64,000 bases of DNA from Ichthyophthirius multifiliis (lineage: Eukaryota; Ciliophora; Oligohymenophorea; Hymenostomatida), in assembly GCF_000220395.1 (NCBI RefSeq), contig NW_004086056.1:1-64000 (forward strand), written 5' to 3'. Below, one piece after another: positions 24,800-36,800 of the stretch. Positions within the stretch are counted from its first letter, which is position 1; the number at the start of each line of letters is the position of its first letter. Below the pieces are notes generated by a model, which was given only the letters and a program-made list of their open reading frames with translations, made no database searches and was not told where the DNA came from. The position numbers and the translations under genes are program-made.

Positions 24800-25376
24800 A
24801 TGAACATATATATTACAATAATAAAAAAAGAATTAGATACATATAATATTTTTAACATGTTAACCGAGCTTATAGATATAGATATAATATATTCTATACT
24901 GTTAGTATAAATAAAAAAATTAGGCTATATATGATTTTTTAAATTTTTAATATATAAATATTATAATAGCTAGTTCTTTTTTTGTTGCTTTAGCTATTTC
25001 TTTGACGAATTATCCAGAAAGAATAGCATATAGATTAGCAAGCCCTATGTTGCTTGATAATGTAACAATTTTTCTTTTATATAGTCTAAATAAAGAACTA
25101 AATGTGAAATTATCTGTTGACAGAATATTAGAAGAATATGATAAACTAGAAAAAGTTGATAATATAACATTATCTGACTTGGCTTTATTTGAAACTGATC
25201 GAGGAGTCCCTTAATTAGCCTTTTAATGTTATTAAATATTACATTTAAGAGATCCATCAAAATTTGCAACTAATTCGGATTTAAAAATAGAAACAAGCAA
25301 ATTTTAAAGTAAAAAAGAATAAAATAACTTAATTGAAAATCCTGATATAAATGAAGTTTTGGAATAAATTTAATGA
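24800..25376 (+). CDS. small hypothetical protein
   Basis: ATG 24800 to TGA 25374-25376 with one intron at 24901-24973 (GTTAGT...GCTAG). The joined product of about 167 residues starts MNIYITIIKKELDTYNIFNM and continues through LSFFVALAISLTNYPERIAY, then RILEEYDKLEKVDNITLSD and LALFETDRGVPQLAFQCYQI, ending in a charged Q/N-rich tail. It has ordinary codon use and mixed composition, so it looks real. One moderately hydrophobic stretch is present but no clear membrane helix or motif. Family not recognised. It diverges from the RAP gene. Confidence 0.55.
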
Positions 25377-26070
25377 TTAGTTTTTAATTTAAATATAGAA
25401 TAATCATTTAATATTTTTGTATTTTTTAACTAAATTTTTTGACTTCCAATTTATATTTTTATTTATAAAAACTATTATTATTTTTTTCTAAATATCTGCC
25501 TTTATTTTCACGATATACAAATAAATATAATTATTAACATAATATCTTAAAAAAAAAAAGATTAAAACAAAAATAAACATTATAAATAAATTAAGATAAG
25601 ACTATATTAAATAAATAAATTTAAAGATAAAAAATTAGTATTATTTTTTATATTTTACAAATTAAAATAAGTTTAGAAAATAATAAATTGAATTTTTAAT
25701 TAAATTCAAAATCTTTTATAAAAAATAAAATATATATATAATATTGATAAAATTAAACAAAGAAAAATATGAGATAATATTTTATTAAATTTTAAAAATT
25801 AATAATAATAGTTTTTTTAAAAAATATAAAATTATATTTTTATTGAATAAAAATTAGCTATTTATAGAATACCTCTTAATTTAAAAAAAGAAAAAAAAAA
25901 TTATAATAATTTTAATTTTAATAAAATTGAAATTCATTAAATAAGGAAAAAAAAATATATCTATTTTAAGTAATAATATAAGCTTAAATTTACAAGTAAA
26001 ATATTCAAAATTTTTAAGATAAAATATTTATAAATTTATAAATAATTAAATAAGAAAATAATAAAATAAA
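25377..26070. other. intergenic AT-rich spacer
   Basis: About 690 bp with A- and T-runs only; no coding or structured element recognised. It precedes the small secreted Cys protein. Confidence 0.5.
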
Positions 26071-26343
26071 ATGAAATTATTAATATTATTTTTATTATTA
26101 ATAATATTATTAAATTTAAAAGTATTTACTATTAGTTTTAACTTTAATGATTATTTAAATAAATATTAAGAAAGAAAACTTTAAATTTGTGATCAATAAC
26201 CTGCAGAATGTTATAAAAATACTTTAGGTGAAAACATTCTGACTAGTTGTAACTGTAGTAATTAATGTTATTATTTATATAGTATTAAAGACGAAACGAC
26301 ATAATTAACTACTGTTTATAATATATTGATTGAATGCGTTTGA
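26071..26343 (+). CDS. small secreted cysteine-containing protein
   Basis: ATG 26071 to TGA 26341-26343, single exon, 90 residues. It starts with a strong signal peptide (MKLLILFLLLIILLNLKVFT) and the mature part has Cys spaced as ICDQ, ECYK, SCNCSNQC and a final ECV, seven in all. Such short signal-plus-Cys proteins are common secreted or surface-associated products in ciliates; partners and role are unknown. Codon use (TAA for Gln, Cys clustering) and a TGA stop support a real gene. Compare the second protein of this type at 61939-62238, which is not an obvious paralogue. Confidence 0.6.
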
Positions 26344-26663
26344 TTATGATTATTTAGATTAGTATTTACTTTATATTATTTATACTAATTTAAAATGCAT
26401 TAATTATTACTTATCTATTAAATTTATTTTAAATTTAAAATATCTATTTTAACTTTAATTTAAATATATGATTTTTTTTTTTTTTTTCAAATAATTGTTA
26501 GATAAGTATACTATTTATAATCTTTATAAGAAAACTGTTTAAAATTAATTTTTATAATGAAAACTTATAATAATTTTTAATTAAAATTTACTATTTTTTT
26601 TTTTATAAAAAATGTTTTTATAAATACATAATATTAAATATATATTTATCTCCTACTTTCACA

Positions 26664-29552
26664 TCATTAAATTACATTTTTATTTTTTATTTGTTTAATG
26701 TTTGCTAAAATATAGTCAATTGAATATGAGTTTTATGAAACAACATCATTAAGTTATTTAAATCTAATTTATATATTTTTAAGCAAATATTTAATCATGG
26801 CTTTTTGGTTTTCCTTCAAAAAATATTCATGGATAAATAAAATAGATTCAGCCCACATAAAATTATATTAAATTTCTTAATTTTTTTCTAATAAATTACT
26901 TATAAGTAAAATTAAATCTTCCAAATATACTTGAGGAATAATTTTACAGATAGAGAATATTTATTATAAGGGATATTAAGATAAGCCTATTCTAATAATT
27001 CTTTATTATTCAATTAAAGTGCTATTATTATACCTTTAGAATATTATTTTTCTTCAAAAGCTTTCATAACATTTCCAACCGTAATATTTTCATCTAATTC
27101 ATAAGGATTAAAATATTTATTAATAGCTTATCCAAAAACTAGCACTCCTTCACTTGTTGCACATACCCAATTATCTTCTGAAGGTGAAAAAGAGATACAT
27201 CTACCTAAAAAGAATAAAAATTATATAAAATATATTAACATAAAAAATGAATACTTTCTACTTATTATTTCATTGTTCTTTTTGAAACATCGAAATTTTT
27301 AGCCCCAGGCAATACATGATCTTTCCTTTATTCATAATCTGAATCATCAAAATCATCAATTTCATTTTATATATCTACTCCCTCTTTAATAAATTTGCTA
27401 TTAAGTTTGTTCAAAACTCCATCTAAAGACCTATTATTGGAAATAGAAAACTTTCTAATCATAATTCTATGCCTTAATTCATACAAGCAAACAAATTTAG
27501 AATTTCCGCCAGCCAAAATATAATCTCCATCAATACTATAGGAAATACTTTTGAAATATTTATATGTATTTTTAGTTCTGTCATTATCATTTCTTCCATA
27601 TTCCAAATCTCTTTTGCAATCCAAAATACCAACAACAGAGTTATTTTCACTATTCCATAAATAAATTTCTCCTTTTATAGTCGCCACACAGTATTCTTTT
27701 CCATCTCTTCTTATATCCAAAGCTGTTATTTCAGCATTATGGGAAAGTACTTCTGAGTTTAACTTTCTTGTATATATTTCATGCATACGTAAATTTTTAT
27801 CCCAAGAACCTGAAAATAAACGTTCACCGTAAAACTTTAAACAAGAAATAGGGGCTTCATGTCCAGAAATAGTTTCCAATAAATTTCCTGTTTATAAATT
27901 CCATAAATAAATATTATATGGATCTATAGCTCCTGCGCAAACTAACTCTCCTGATTGATCTACTGCTACGCAGTTTAATTATGTATTAATATTTGGTTTC
28001 AGAACTCTGAAGCATCTAAAATAAATAAAAAAAAAGATTAAGTAATTATTTATTGCTATATATATATATATATATATATTTTACTTGTATCTTAATGTAT
28101 CAAAAGCTCTACATGTTCCATCTAAACTACTTGTAATTACTGTATTCGCTCTACTTGTGAAAGTAATACCAGTAACCTTGGAATCATGTTCATTAAAAGT
28201 TGAAAAACAGAAGTGCGTTTTGGCATCCCAAAGTCTTACTTTTCCATCCATTCCTCCTGAAGCAATAGTTAAGCAATCTTCGGAATAGGTTACTACATTG
28301 CAATCATTAGATAGACATTATTAGTCTAATATATATGTCTAACTTCTCCATTCCCAAACCAATAGTTATCCTATTTTATTTATTCCCATTGCTATCCAAC
28401 TTCCTGAAGGGTTCACTGCTAATGTATTTATTCGGCTATTCGTAATTCCAAAAGTTTATATTTCAGTTAAGCTTTCTGGTGTTTCTAAACGATATAAACT
28501 ATAACTTCCTGTTTTAAAACCTAATATTATTGTTTGAGTTTATATATGATATTCACATGATTTTAAACGACCTCCTTTAAATATTTCCTTCTTTTATTAT
28601 ATAAAACGACCCTTTTCAACTTTATTTTCAAATTCAGTTAAATATTATGATTCATTAATATCTTAATTAATTTTTATTATTTTTTTTATAAAAAAAGACA
28701 ATATTTATTTATAAATTATTTACTATTTTATTCACATTCTTATTCTTCTTCTTCATTTTCTTATAATTGTAAATTTATTTTTTAACCTTTTTTAAATTAG
28801 TTGAAATTCTTTTAATGTTTATATTATTCAGAAAGATAATCATCAACCCATTTCCAAATCACAATTAAACCACTTTTATCAATAGTATAGAAATAATCCA
28901 TATTTTAAGAAAAAAAGACTTTATAACTTCATGTTTATTTGATGAAAATGTTATTGTCTAATAATGTTTGAGCTTATGTAAATTATGCATTTTTACTGTA
29001 TTATCTTTACTTGAAGTTATTATGAATCTGGAATCAGGTGACCATTCTTTTTTTTTTTTTATAAATGCTTATATATATTTTATGGTTTTTATTTTTACCA
29101 ATATTTGTTATTAAATCACTATGTTAACCTTTGAACTTTTTTACGAGAGATAAATTTTCAAATTAACGCCATAAAGAAGGTGATTCAAATATTCTGAAAG
29201 TAATACCTATTGATACTGCCAAAAATAAACTATTTGAAGAGAATTTTATGTCATTTACTTGTTATTTAAAATTATAATGGGCTATTATTCGTCCTGTTAT
29301 CACATTTATTATTATTGCAAATCCTTCTTTATCTACAGCTATCAACACTTTAGAATCTGGAGATATTGCAAGCTTTTTAATGTCAGAACGGGCTTCTATA
29401 TCAAATGTTTGGGTTTAATTTTTATCTAAATCTATTACTTTTATTCTATTTGAAACTGCAGTAAAAAGAACATTCTTCTTAGGAGAAAATAATATGTTTC
29501 CATCTTTGTATAGAGTACCACATATATTATTAAGTTAAAAATTGCCTATCAT
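26664..29552 (-). CDS. PWP2: PWP2 / UTP1, small-subunit processome WD40 protein
   Basis: Nucleolar WD40 protein of the UTP-B complex that helps process 18S pre-rRNA. ATG 29552 (MIGNFQLNNICGTLYKDGN, family NLLGTVYRRGN); TGA 26664-26666. Introns fit at 29047-29098, 28016-28084 and 27205-27254. Two beta-propellers are seen: N-terminal (EWSPDSRFIITSSKDNTVK) and C-terminal (GGMDGKVRLWDAKTHFCFST; ETISGHEAPISCLKFYGE; RLFSGSWDKNLRMHEIYTRK; ILAGGNSKFVCLYELRHRIM). SNNRSLDGVLNKLNSKFIKE matches the family segment CNLSLDAMEEFLNRRKMTEF. The C-terminal helical region is present (CISFSPSEDNWVCATSEGVL, VYLEDLILLISNLLEKNQEI). Near 26943-26948 the frame slips by one base in an A/T run with no intron to explain it. 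Most of the linker between propellers is Q/E-rich and short. Confidence 0.88.
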
Positions 29553-29991
29553 CTTGCTTTTTTAAAAATTTTATTAGATTTATATTTTTTTTTTTATTTT
29601 ATATGTATATTAATTTATCCTTTTTTATATTTGTTAGCATTAAAAATTTATATTATTATTTCTAAATTTTTAAAAACAATATTTTTTTAAAATTCAGCAA
29701 TATTAATACAATAAACATATTTTTTTTTTTTCTATTTTCTTAAATAATAAAAATAAATTTGTAATTAATATTTATTAAGATATGTTTTTATTAAAATCTT
29801 ATCTTTAAAAAATTTTAGATATGTTTGAGGTAATATAAATTTAAAAATAGAATAATATAATGATAAATTTTATTTTTAAAGCTATAAATTAAAATAATGA
29901 TTTATATGTAAAAATATTTATATAAGCAATTACAATAATATTTTTTACTTTAATAATAAATAATATAACTTATATAAAAAAATAAGGTTTA
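29553..29991. other. intergenic spacer
   Basis: 439 bp, AT-rich. It should hold the PWP2 promoter and the 3' end of the tail-anchored protein gene; no motif stands out. Confidence 0.5.
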
Positions 29992-30621
29992 TCAAAATTT
30001 AAAAATCATATATAAGAAAAAAATAAAGAAAATAAAAGCACAACCAATAAGAAACTTTTTAAAATCTTCAGATAAAACAAATCCTTAAGAATTATCTTAT
30101 GTAGGTTAAATATTTTCAGCTTCCAAAGGATTCATAGGATATTGAAGGTTTGTTCCTTACCAATTCTAATTATTCACTGGAGGAACATATTAAAACTAAT
30201 TATTATAGTATGGTTATTACTAAAATTATTATTAATAGTTTTAATTATTATAATATAAATTGTTATTTTAATAATCATAATTTTAATTTAGTTAACTGAA
30301 AGGCTATTATTATACATTTTAATTCATCTATTATTAATTATAACTATTATAATATATTTAATTTGGTTATTATACTAAATTTGGAATATCTAAAAGTGGA
30401 TTATTCACATTAATTTATGTCAATAAATCTTAATTATTCATATTATTTTAAGGATTCTAATCCTAAACTGATTTTTATGATAATGGGTATTCTGTTTTTA
30501 TTAATTTAATTCCATTTGAATCAGTAGAAAGCTTAAGCATAGGATTTCCTACATATGTTTTTTCCATATCCAAGTTATTATCACTTTCATATATTATGCT
30601 TTTTTTTTTAGTTGATTACAT
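29992..30621 (-). CDS. Q/N/Y-rich tail-anchored membrane protein
   Basis: Single exon, ATG 30621 to TGA 29992-29994, 209 residues. N-term MQSTKKKSIIYESDNNLDME, then an ordered-looking YVGNPMLKLSTDSNGIKLIK, then about 110 residues of Gln, Asn, Tyr and Pro (YNNQFQYVPPVNNQNWQG type), and a C-terminal helix KKFLIGCAFIFFIFFLYMIF with only two residues beyond it. This is a classical tail anchor, so the prion-like Q/N region should face the cytosol. No family recognised; SNARE or VAP identity is not supported. Confidence 0.65.
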
Positions 30622-30956
30622 CTTCTTAAATAATGTGTTTTTTTTATGAGATAATTATAATTTTAAATAATTAATTTAATTATAAAAAAAATTAATTTTA
30701 TTTTTTATATAAAAAATAAAAATATAATAAATTATAATTTTTAGTAAATAAATAAATCCAATTACAAAAATGCTTTAATAATAAAAGCCAGAAAAAGTTG
30801 ATATTTCATATAATGTAATTACAAATAAATTAATATAATAATATAAATAGATAAAAAAATATCTTTCATAACTTTTTATATATAAATGAGTAAAAAAATT
30901 AATGATTTATATAAAAAACATTAAAAAATAAATATACAAACATATAAAATTATATA
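30622..30956. other. divergent-promoter spacer
   Basis: 335 bp, AT-rich, between two divergent genes. No ORF or structured element seen. The true start of the CNBD gene may lie here. Confidence 0.45.
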
Positions 30957-33053
30957 TATTTAAATGACTTAAAATCAAATTTATTAACTTAAAAAAGAAA
31001 ATAATTTCCATATTACAAAAATATTATAGAGACCGAACCTTTGATGAATTATAATATTTAATGTAACTACCAGTTGACATATTAATGGAACAAATTAATG
31101 AATTTGCATAATTATATGCTAGATATTTCGAATATTAGGAATTATAACAAAACAAAACTTTATTTACATCTAGTAAATAAACAAAAAAAATTATAATAAA
31201 AATTAATTATAAAATAATAAAATTAATAAAAAATTATAAATATTATTTAAACAAAATTTACAATAAAAATAAAAAGAATCTAAAAGAAGTGAAATTGTAC
31301 TTATAATAAAAGGAAATTTAGCAGTTTTTGATAAAAGAAAAAATATATTGCGTTCATATAGAAGTTTAGATTATTTTATAGAAAAAGATTTAACTCTTTA
31401 ATTTGGAGATGAGTTTTTTGAATTAAAAGCAATCGATTTTACTTAAATAGCTATTATTTCTAATAAAGTAATTTAAGAAACAATATATCCTTTGTAATAA
31501 TAAAAAGAATGGAAAAATTATGATTTTCTTTAATCCACTTCTATTTTATATGATTGGAATTATGAGGAGCTAAAAAACATTCTTTAATATTTTACTAGTG
31601 TTACTTTTGGAAAAAATTAGATAGTTTTTTCGGAAAATTAATCTAGTACGTGTGTATTTGCTATAAAAAGTGGAAGCTTTGAAATATATAAAAACTTTTC
31701 AAGCTAAATAAACGAAGAGTAAACATAAAACTTACACCTTAACATAAATAAAAATTAGAAAATTTCATCAAAATAATTTATTGTTATAATTTTTTTAATA
31801 TTTTTATAATTATTAATTAATTTAAAACTTATATTTTTTTATTTTATTTTTAAAAAAGATTGGTTATTTAAATGTGGGAGATTTTTTTGGTGAAGAAGAT
31901 GTCCTCTTGAATTAGAATAGATAATTTACTGTAATTTGTAATTCTTTATAAGGAGAAGCTATTGCAATTGAAAGCGATAATTATTTCAAGTATATTTATG
32001 GTAATAAATTGTCTAAATAAATTATTGAATAAAGGATGTAAAAAAAATAGGAGTTTTTCGCAAGAAGATTTAAAAATATTTAGAAATCTCTTAATTCATA
32101 TGGATAATATTTAGTTAATTCGAATTTTAAATCTAATGATAGTCCTATATTAAAATTTTAAAATTTATTGTACTTTTTTTTTTTCAAAAGAAATATAAAA
32201 TTAATATATTTTTTTAGTTAAAACGAAAAAAATTAAGAATAGAAAAAAAAATTATAAAACTTAAATTAAGTTTGCAAATATTAAAAAACCAAGAGTCTAT
32301 TTAATTTCGTAAAAAATAATGATGTTAAAAATAATGAAAATGAATATATGTTGAATGAACAAGAAATAAAATAATTCAGTATTAAAAAAGAACAAATAAA
32401 AAATAGTAAACAAACAAAAAAATTAATATAATGTAATTAAAAAAACTTTAAAAATAAAAATAGTATATTATTATGATTCTCTTTAAACATAAATTTAAGA
32501 AAATCAAAAGAATATTTATTTTAAGACTGATTTATATGAAACAGAACAAAAATCTTTACATGAAGAAAATGGATAGTCTTTTTTTTTCCAATAAAAACAG
32601 TTTAAAAGTAAAAATCGAAATTTTTTTGAATATTCCTAAAATAGGAATAAATAAAGTTTATCATAATAATTATTATAGTAGAGGTATAAAAAATATATTT
32701 TGAAAAAGAAGAAGTCTTGTGATTTTCCTAATAATAAAAAACTTTCTTTAGATTAAAATAATACATAAATTAAGGTTGTTCACAATAATTAAATATAAAT
32801 TTATAAAAATAATAACTTTTTTCCAACCTAAGGAAATCCATGTTAAATTTTATCAAAAGTCTTGAAAAAAAAAGAAGAAAGTGAAAGGAAAAATCCTTAT
32901 TTATTATCTTATTTTGAAAAAAATTATTCTACCTTATCCCCAAGATTTTAAAATGAAGAAAAAAATACTTACTATTAAAATATTTGTTTTCCCATTAAAT
33001 TTTCTAAAAAAAAAAAAAAAAATATTAATTTTAAAAAAGCATCACCAAAATGA
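30957..33053 (+). CDS. cyclic nucleotide-binding-domain protein
   Basis: Two CNBD-like beta-rolls are seen. The first has VLIIKGNLAVFDKRKN and QFGDEFFELKAIDFT; the second has VTFGKNQIVFSENQSSTCVF, AIKSGSFEIYK and then GDFFGEEDVLLNQNRQFTVI, which is the phosphate-binding cassette (FGE...NRxxxV). A basic, Q/N/K-rich tail ends at TGA 33051-33053. Introns fit at 31173-31276, 31783-31858, 32170-32217 and a 31-nt intron at 32433-32463. No kinase or channel domain is attached, so it is a stand-alone cNMP-binding protein of a type common in ciliates. The N-terminal frame (LPVDILMEQINEFAQLYARY) does not connect to the first ATG at 30964 without a one-base slip; the start is tentative. Confidence 0.7.
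32433..32463 (+). other. 31-nt intron
   Basis: GTAATTAAAA...AAAATAG. Removing it joins ..TKKLIQ to LYYYDSLQTQIQ and avoids a TGA at 32474. It is among the smallest introns in the window. Confidence 0.6.
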
Positions 33054-33191
33054 GATTGTTAAGCAAAATTTTATAAATTTATATATATTATATAATAAAT
33101 ATTAATTAATTAATACAAAGGTAATTATTTTTTATAGATTTTATATGTTAATATTGTTTTTTATTATTTTTTCTTTATTTTTTTTAATAAA

Positions 33192-33258
<67 letters not shown>

Positions 33259-33849
33259 TAATTTTTTATAAAAAATTAAATTTATTTTATTTTGATATCC
33301 TAGAGTTAAAATTAAAGTAATATTTAATTATTTATTTACTTAAATTAATGTTAATTAAACTATTGATATAATATGAATATAGCTAGAGGATTATATTTTT
33401 TTATATATAGCAATTTCTATATTTTATTATTCTAGTCTGTTTATATAAAATACATATATTCACTATATTTTATATATAAATAAAATAAAATAAATATGAA
33501 TAATAATGTTAATAATGTAATAATTTTTATAATAAAGAAATATCTATATTTTTTATACAAAAATTATAAATATAATACTGATTATGATATATATTATTTA
33601 TTTATAATCATTAGAGTTTATTATTAATATTGATAATAAAAGAATATATAACATAATAAAATATATTTAAAAAATAAAATAAAATAATATTTATATTTAT
33701 ATAATAATAACTATAAAAATAATATTTACATTAATATATTAATATAATATCTATTTATTACAATTAAAATAATAATTTTATTAAAATACATGTTTTTTAT
33801 TATTTATTTATTTTTTTTTAAAAAAATAAAACATAAAAAATTAAGAAAA
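33054..33849. other. AT-rich spacer with long (AT)n
   Basis: About 800 bp without a gene. It includes a 62-bp pure (AT)n run and then very AT-rich sequence that must include the IP3-receptor promoter. Confidence 0.5.
33196..33257. repeat. (AT)n microsatellite, about 62 bp
   Basis: Uninterrupted AT dinucleotide run, the longest in the window. It could extrude a cruciform and is likely length-variable. Confidence 0.95.
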
Positions 33850-36800
33850 ATGCAAGAAAATTATTAATATCTTCGTTATGGAGATTAAATATACATTCGT
33901 ACATCCTAAAAGCCAAAAAAATATTTAAATGTCAGAAGCATTTTATAAGAAAATATTAATTTAGTATCAAAAGCTAATCCTACAGATGAAGCAATCATAG
34001 ACTACCCGAATTTAAGCGAATTATTATTTATGATTTATCCCAAACATTATTATGAAGCTTAAAAGGCATTAAAAAAATAAGAAAAAGATGAGGGAAAGTA
34101 AGAAATATTAAAAAAGAGAAAAGAAGCAGAAATAAACATAAATAATAATATTATTTTAGAAAAAGAAGGTTAAGTAATCACTATAGGTTCCGAAATATTA
34201 CTTTATCATATTTATTCTAAGAGCTTTTTAAAAGCCTCTAAAGAAAAAAACGATGAAAACTCAAATATTTTTCATATAAAACTTGACTAAGAGCCATCAA
34301 GGTCCACTCATTTTATAATTAGAGTAAACCCTTATTTAAATTTCAAGAAAGAAGGAGAAAAAATAGCCTATGTAGAATAAATATATTTCGAAAGTGTAAA
34401 ATATTAAAGCGTTTTAGTGATAGGGAAGTAATTTTAATAATAAAACATCATTATAAATGGGGATATAAAAGAAGACCACCAAATTTACCCGTAAGTATAA
34501 GAAATGTAAAAACAATTTTTTTAATATAAATTTGGGCATTAAAAAATGTAATAATAATCACAAAAAAATATTAATATAGATATGTTTGAGGCTGTTTTGA
34601 TAAAATATTCTGGTTTTAATTAATAATAAAAAAATGTTTAGGGCAAAAAAATTATTAAATGTATGAAAAATACATAAAAAATTCCACTATTTTGGGGTGA
34701 TTACATAAAATTGAATATTTCTTTAGGAAATAAGGTTTTATCTTTGACAAGTTAAATTAATAATTCTAAAATTATGGATTAATAAGGAAATATTTTTAGC
34801 TTTTTTTCTGAGTCTTTAGATTGTTTAGAAAGTCTCTTTTAAATTGTTCCTGAAAACGAAGATTTATTGGGGAAAAAAATTTCTTTTTCCGCCGATTAGG
34901 AAGGGTTAAAAGATTGTGTGCAAATGTTTCTAAGGCATGTTATTTCGGGTAAGTTTTTAGGAATTTAAGAATAATAAAATAAAGATGATGGAAATAGGTA
35001 AAAATGTTTAATGTTATATAATTTAGATTCAAAATTTAATTTAAAAAAACCTTTTGTTTTAATTGAACGAAGTAGTAAAGATGAAGAATTTTTATATAGC
35101 CAAGTAACATTTTTAATAAGAGGAAATTCAGATTAGTTTGAGTATGCATGTATTTATAATGAATAAGAAGAATAATCGGTTAAAAATTTTAATTTTAACG
35201 ATTAAGATTTTAAATAAAATAAAAATGATCAACTAAGAAATAATATGGTTTTAAAGAAGGAATATAATTAAAATTATAATATTTAATAAAAATAAATTAA
35301 TTAATTAAAAATTAATAATTTTGAAAGGTAAAATAATATTGATAGTTAAAATTTTTTGGAAAATAAAACAATACAGATGATTTTTTTAAAAAATCGTTTA
35401 ATGATGAAAATAATTTCAAAAAGTAAATCCATTGTCAAAATTAAATTGAGAAAAATAGTAAATACTTCTAAAAATAATAAAAATTTATATAAAAACAAAC
35501 TAGTATAGAAATAAAATTAAAATAAGATTAATAACAAAATCAAAACTAAAACAATAAAACAATTATCTAAGTACAAAATTAAAATTATAATTAAAAAGAA
35601 ATTCAATTAAAATAATTCAAAAAAACTATTCTTTGCGAAAAAAACATATTTACAGAGCAAAAAGATTAAAAATAAAAGTATTTTGTTTAATTTAAAGAAG
35701 AGGAAGGCAATTTTTTCTTTTTCGAAATAATTCCAAAAAAAATTATATGTGAATACCATTTTCTGAACTTTCTGATATCTCCTTTAATAATTTTAAGTTA
35801 GCAATCAAATTTATTAGATATTCAATTAATAATGGAAACATAAAAAAATTTATTAAAAATAAGCAATTGGATCCGTGAAAATTGCTAACAAGAAAAAAAC
35901 GAAGAAATCTCATCATCAAAAGACAGATAGAATTTTTTGAGAGAAATTTCTGTTATTGATATGAGTATTAGAATTTTTATTTTATTTTTCAGAAACAAAT
36001 ATTTGTTTTCTTAGTATATTTTTCATGATTTACTTATTTAAACCATTATTGAATTTCTTTTAGAAATAACTCAAAATAATGTCGAAAATGCTTCATATGT
36101 AATGTAATGGTATTTATTATTCAAAGAAATAGTACTGGAGAAAAACTTAACAAAAGAATTATTAAAAATTGACGAATTAATATAATAAATTCTTCGTTTA
36201 AGTAATTGGACTCCTTTTTATTGTTAAACAGATACTTTTTAATTATGTGAAGTTTTGTAATTTGAAAATATGAATATTTATGCTTTAAATTTTTTGCATA
36301 CATTATTTCAATTTACACATAAAAAAAAAGATCTGATAGATTTGATAAATATAATAATAAATAATTAAGAAAAGATTTTTCGAAAATATGAATTGGATAT
36401 GGAAGGTTAAGTTTGGTTATTAATTAATGAAAATAAAAAGTAGAAAATAAGTATTGAGTTTCCTTAAAAAGATAATTAAGAATAAGAAAATATTTATTTT
36501 TATAGTTTAAAAATAATCAATTTTGTTAGACTTTTATGCGAAAAAGGAAAATATTTGTTTGCTAATTAAGCTATTAATCTTTATAGGTTCGATGTTTGTT
36601 CCAAAATTATTTCTAATGATAATTTTTAAGGAGTTTATAGAGCTTATTTTTTGGATTTATTTATTGAAGTTTATTTAAAATAGGATTTTAAATATTTATT
36701 TGTATAAAATTTTCCTTAGTTTATTAAAATTAAAGGAAAAGATGAAATTAATAAAATTTATTTACAATTTTATAATAAAATTAATGAAAATTATTTCAGT

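Noticed and set aside
25045-25269. Minus-strand ORF
   Set aside because: Shadow of the plus-strand hypothetical gene at 24800-25376, which has better composition and a clean intron.
28085-28288. Plus-strand ORF
   Set aside because: Reverse complement of a PWP2 WD40 repeat.
24655-33110. C4A2-like patches (ccccaa) as a telomerase RNA template
   Set aside because: The only CCCCAA copy in this interval is in the CNBD coding sequence near 32938, with no telomerase RNA context.
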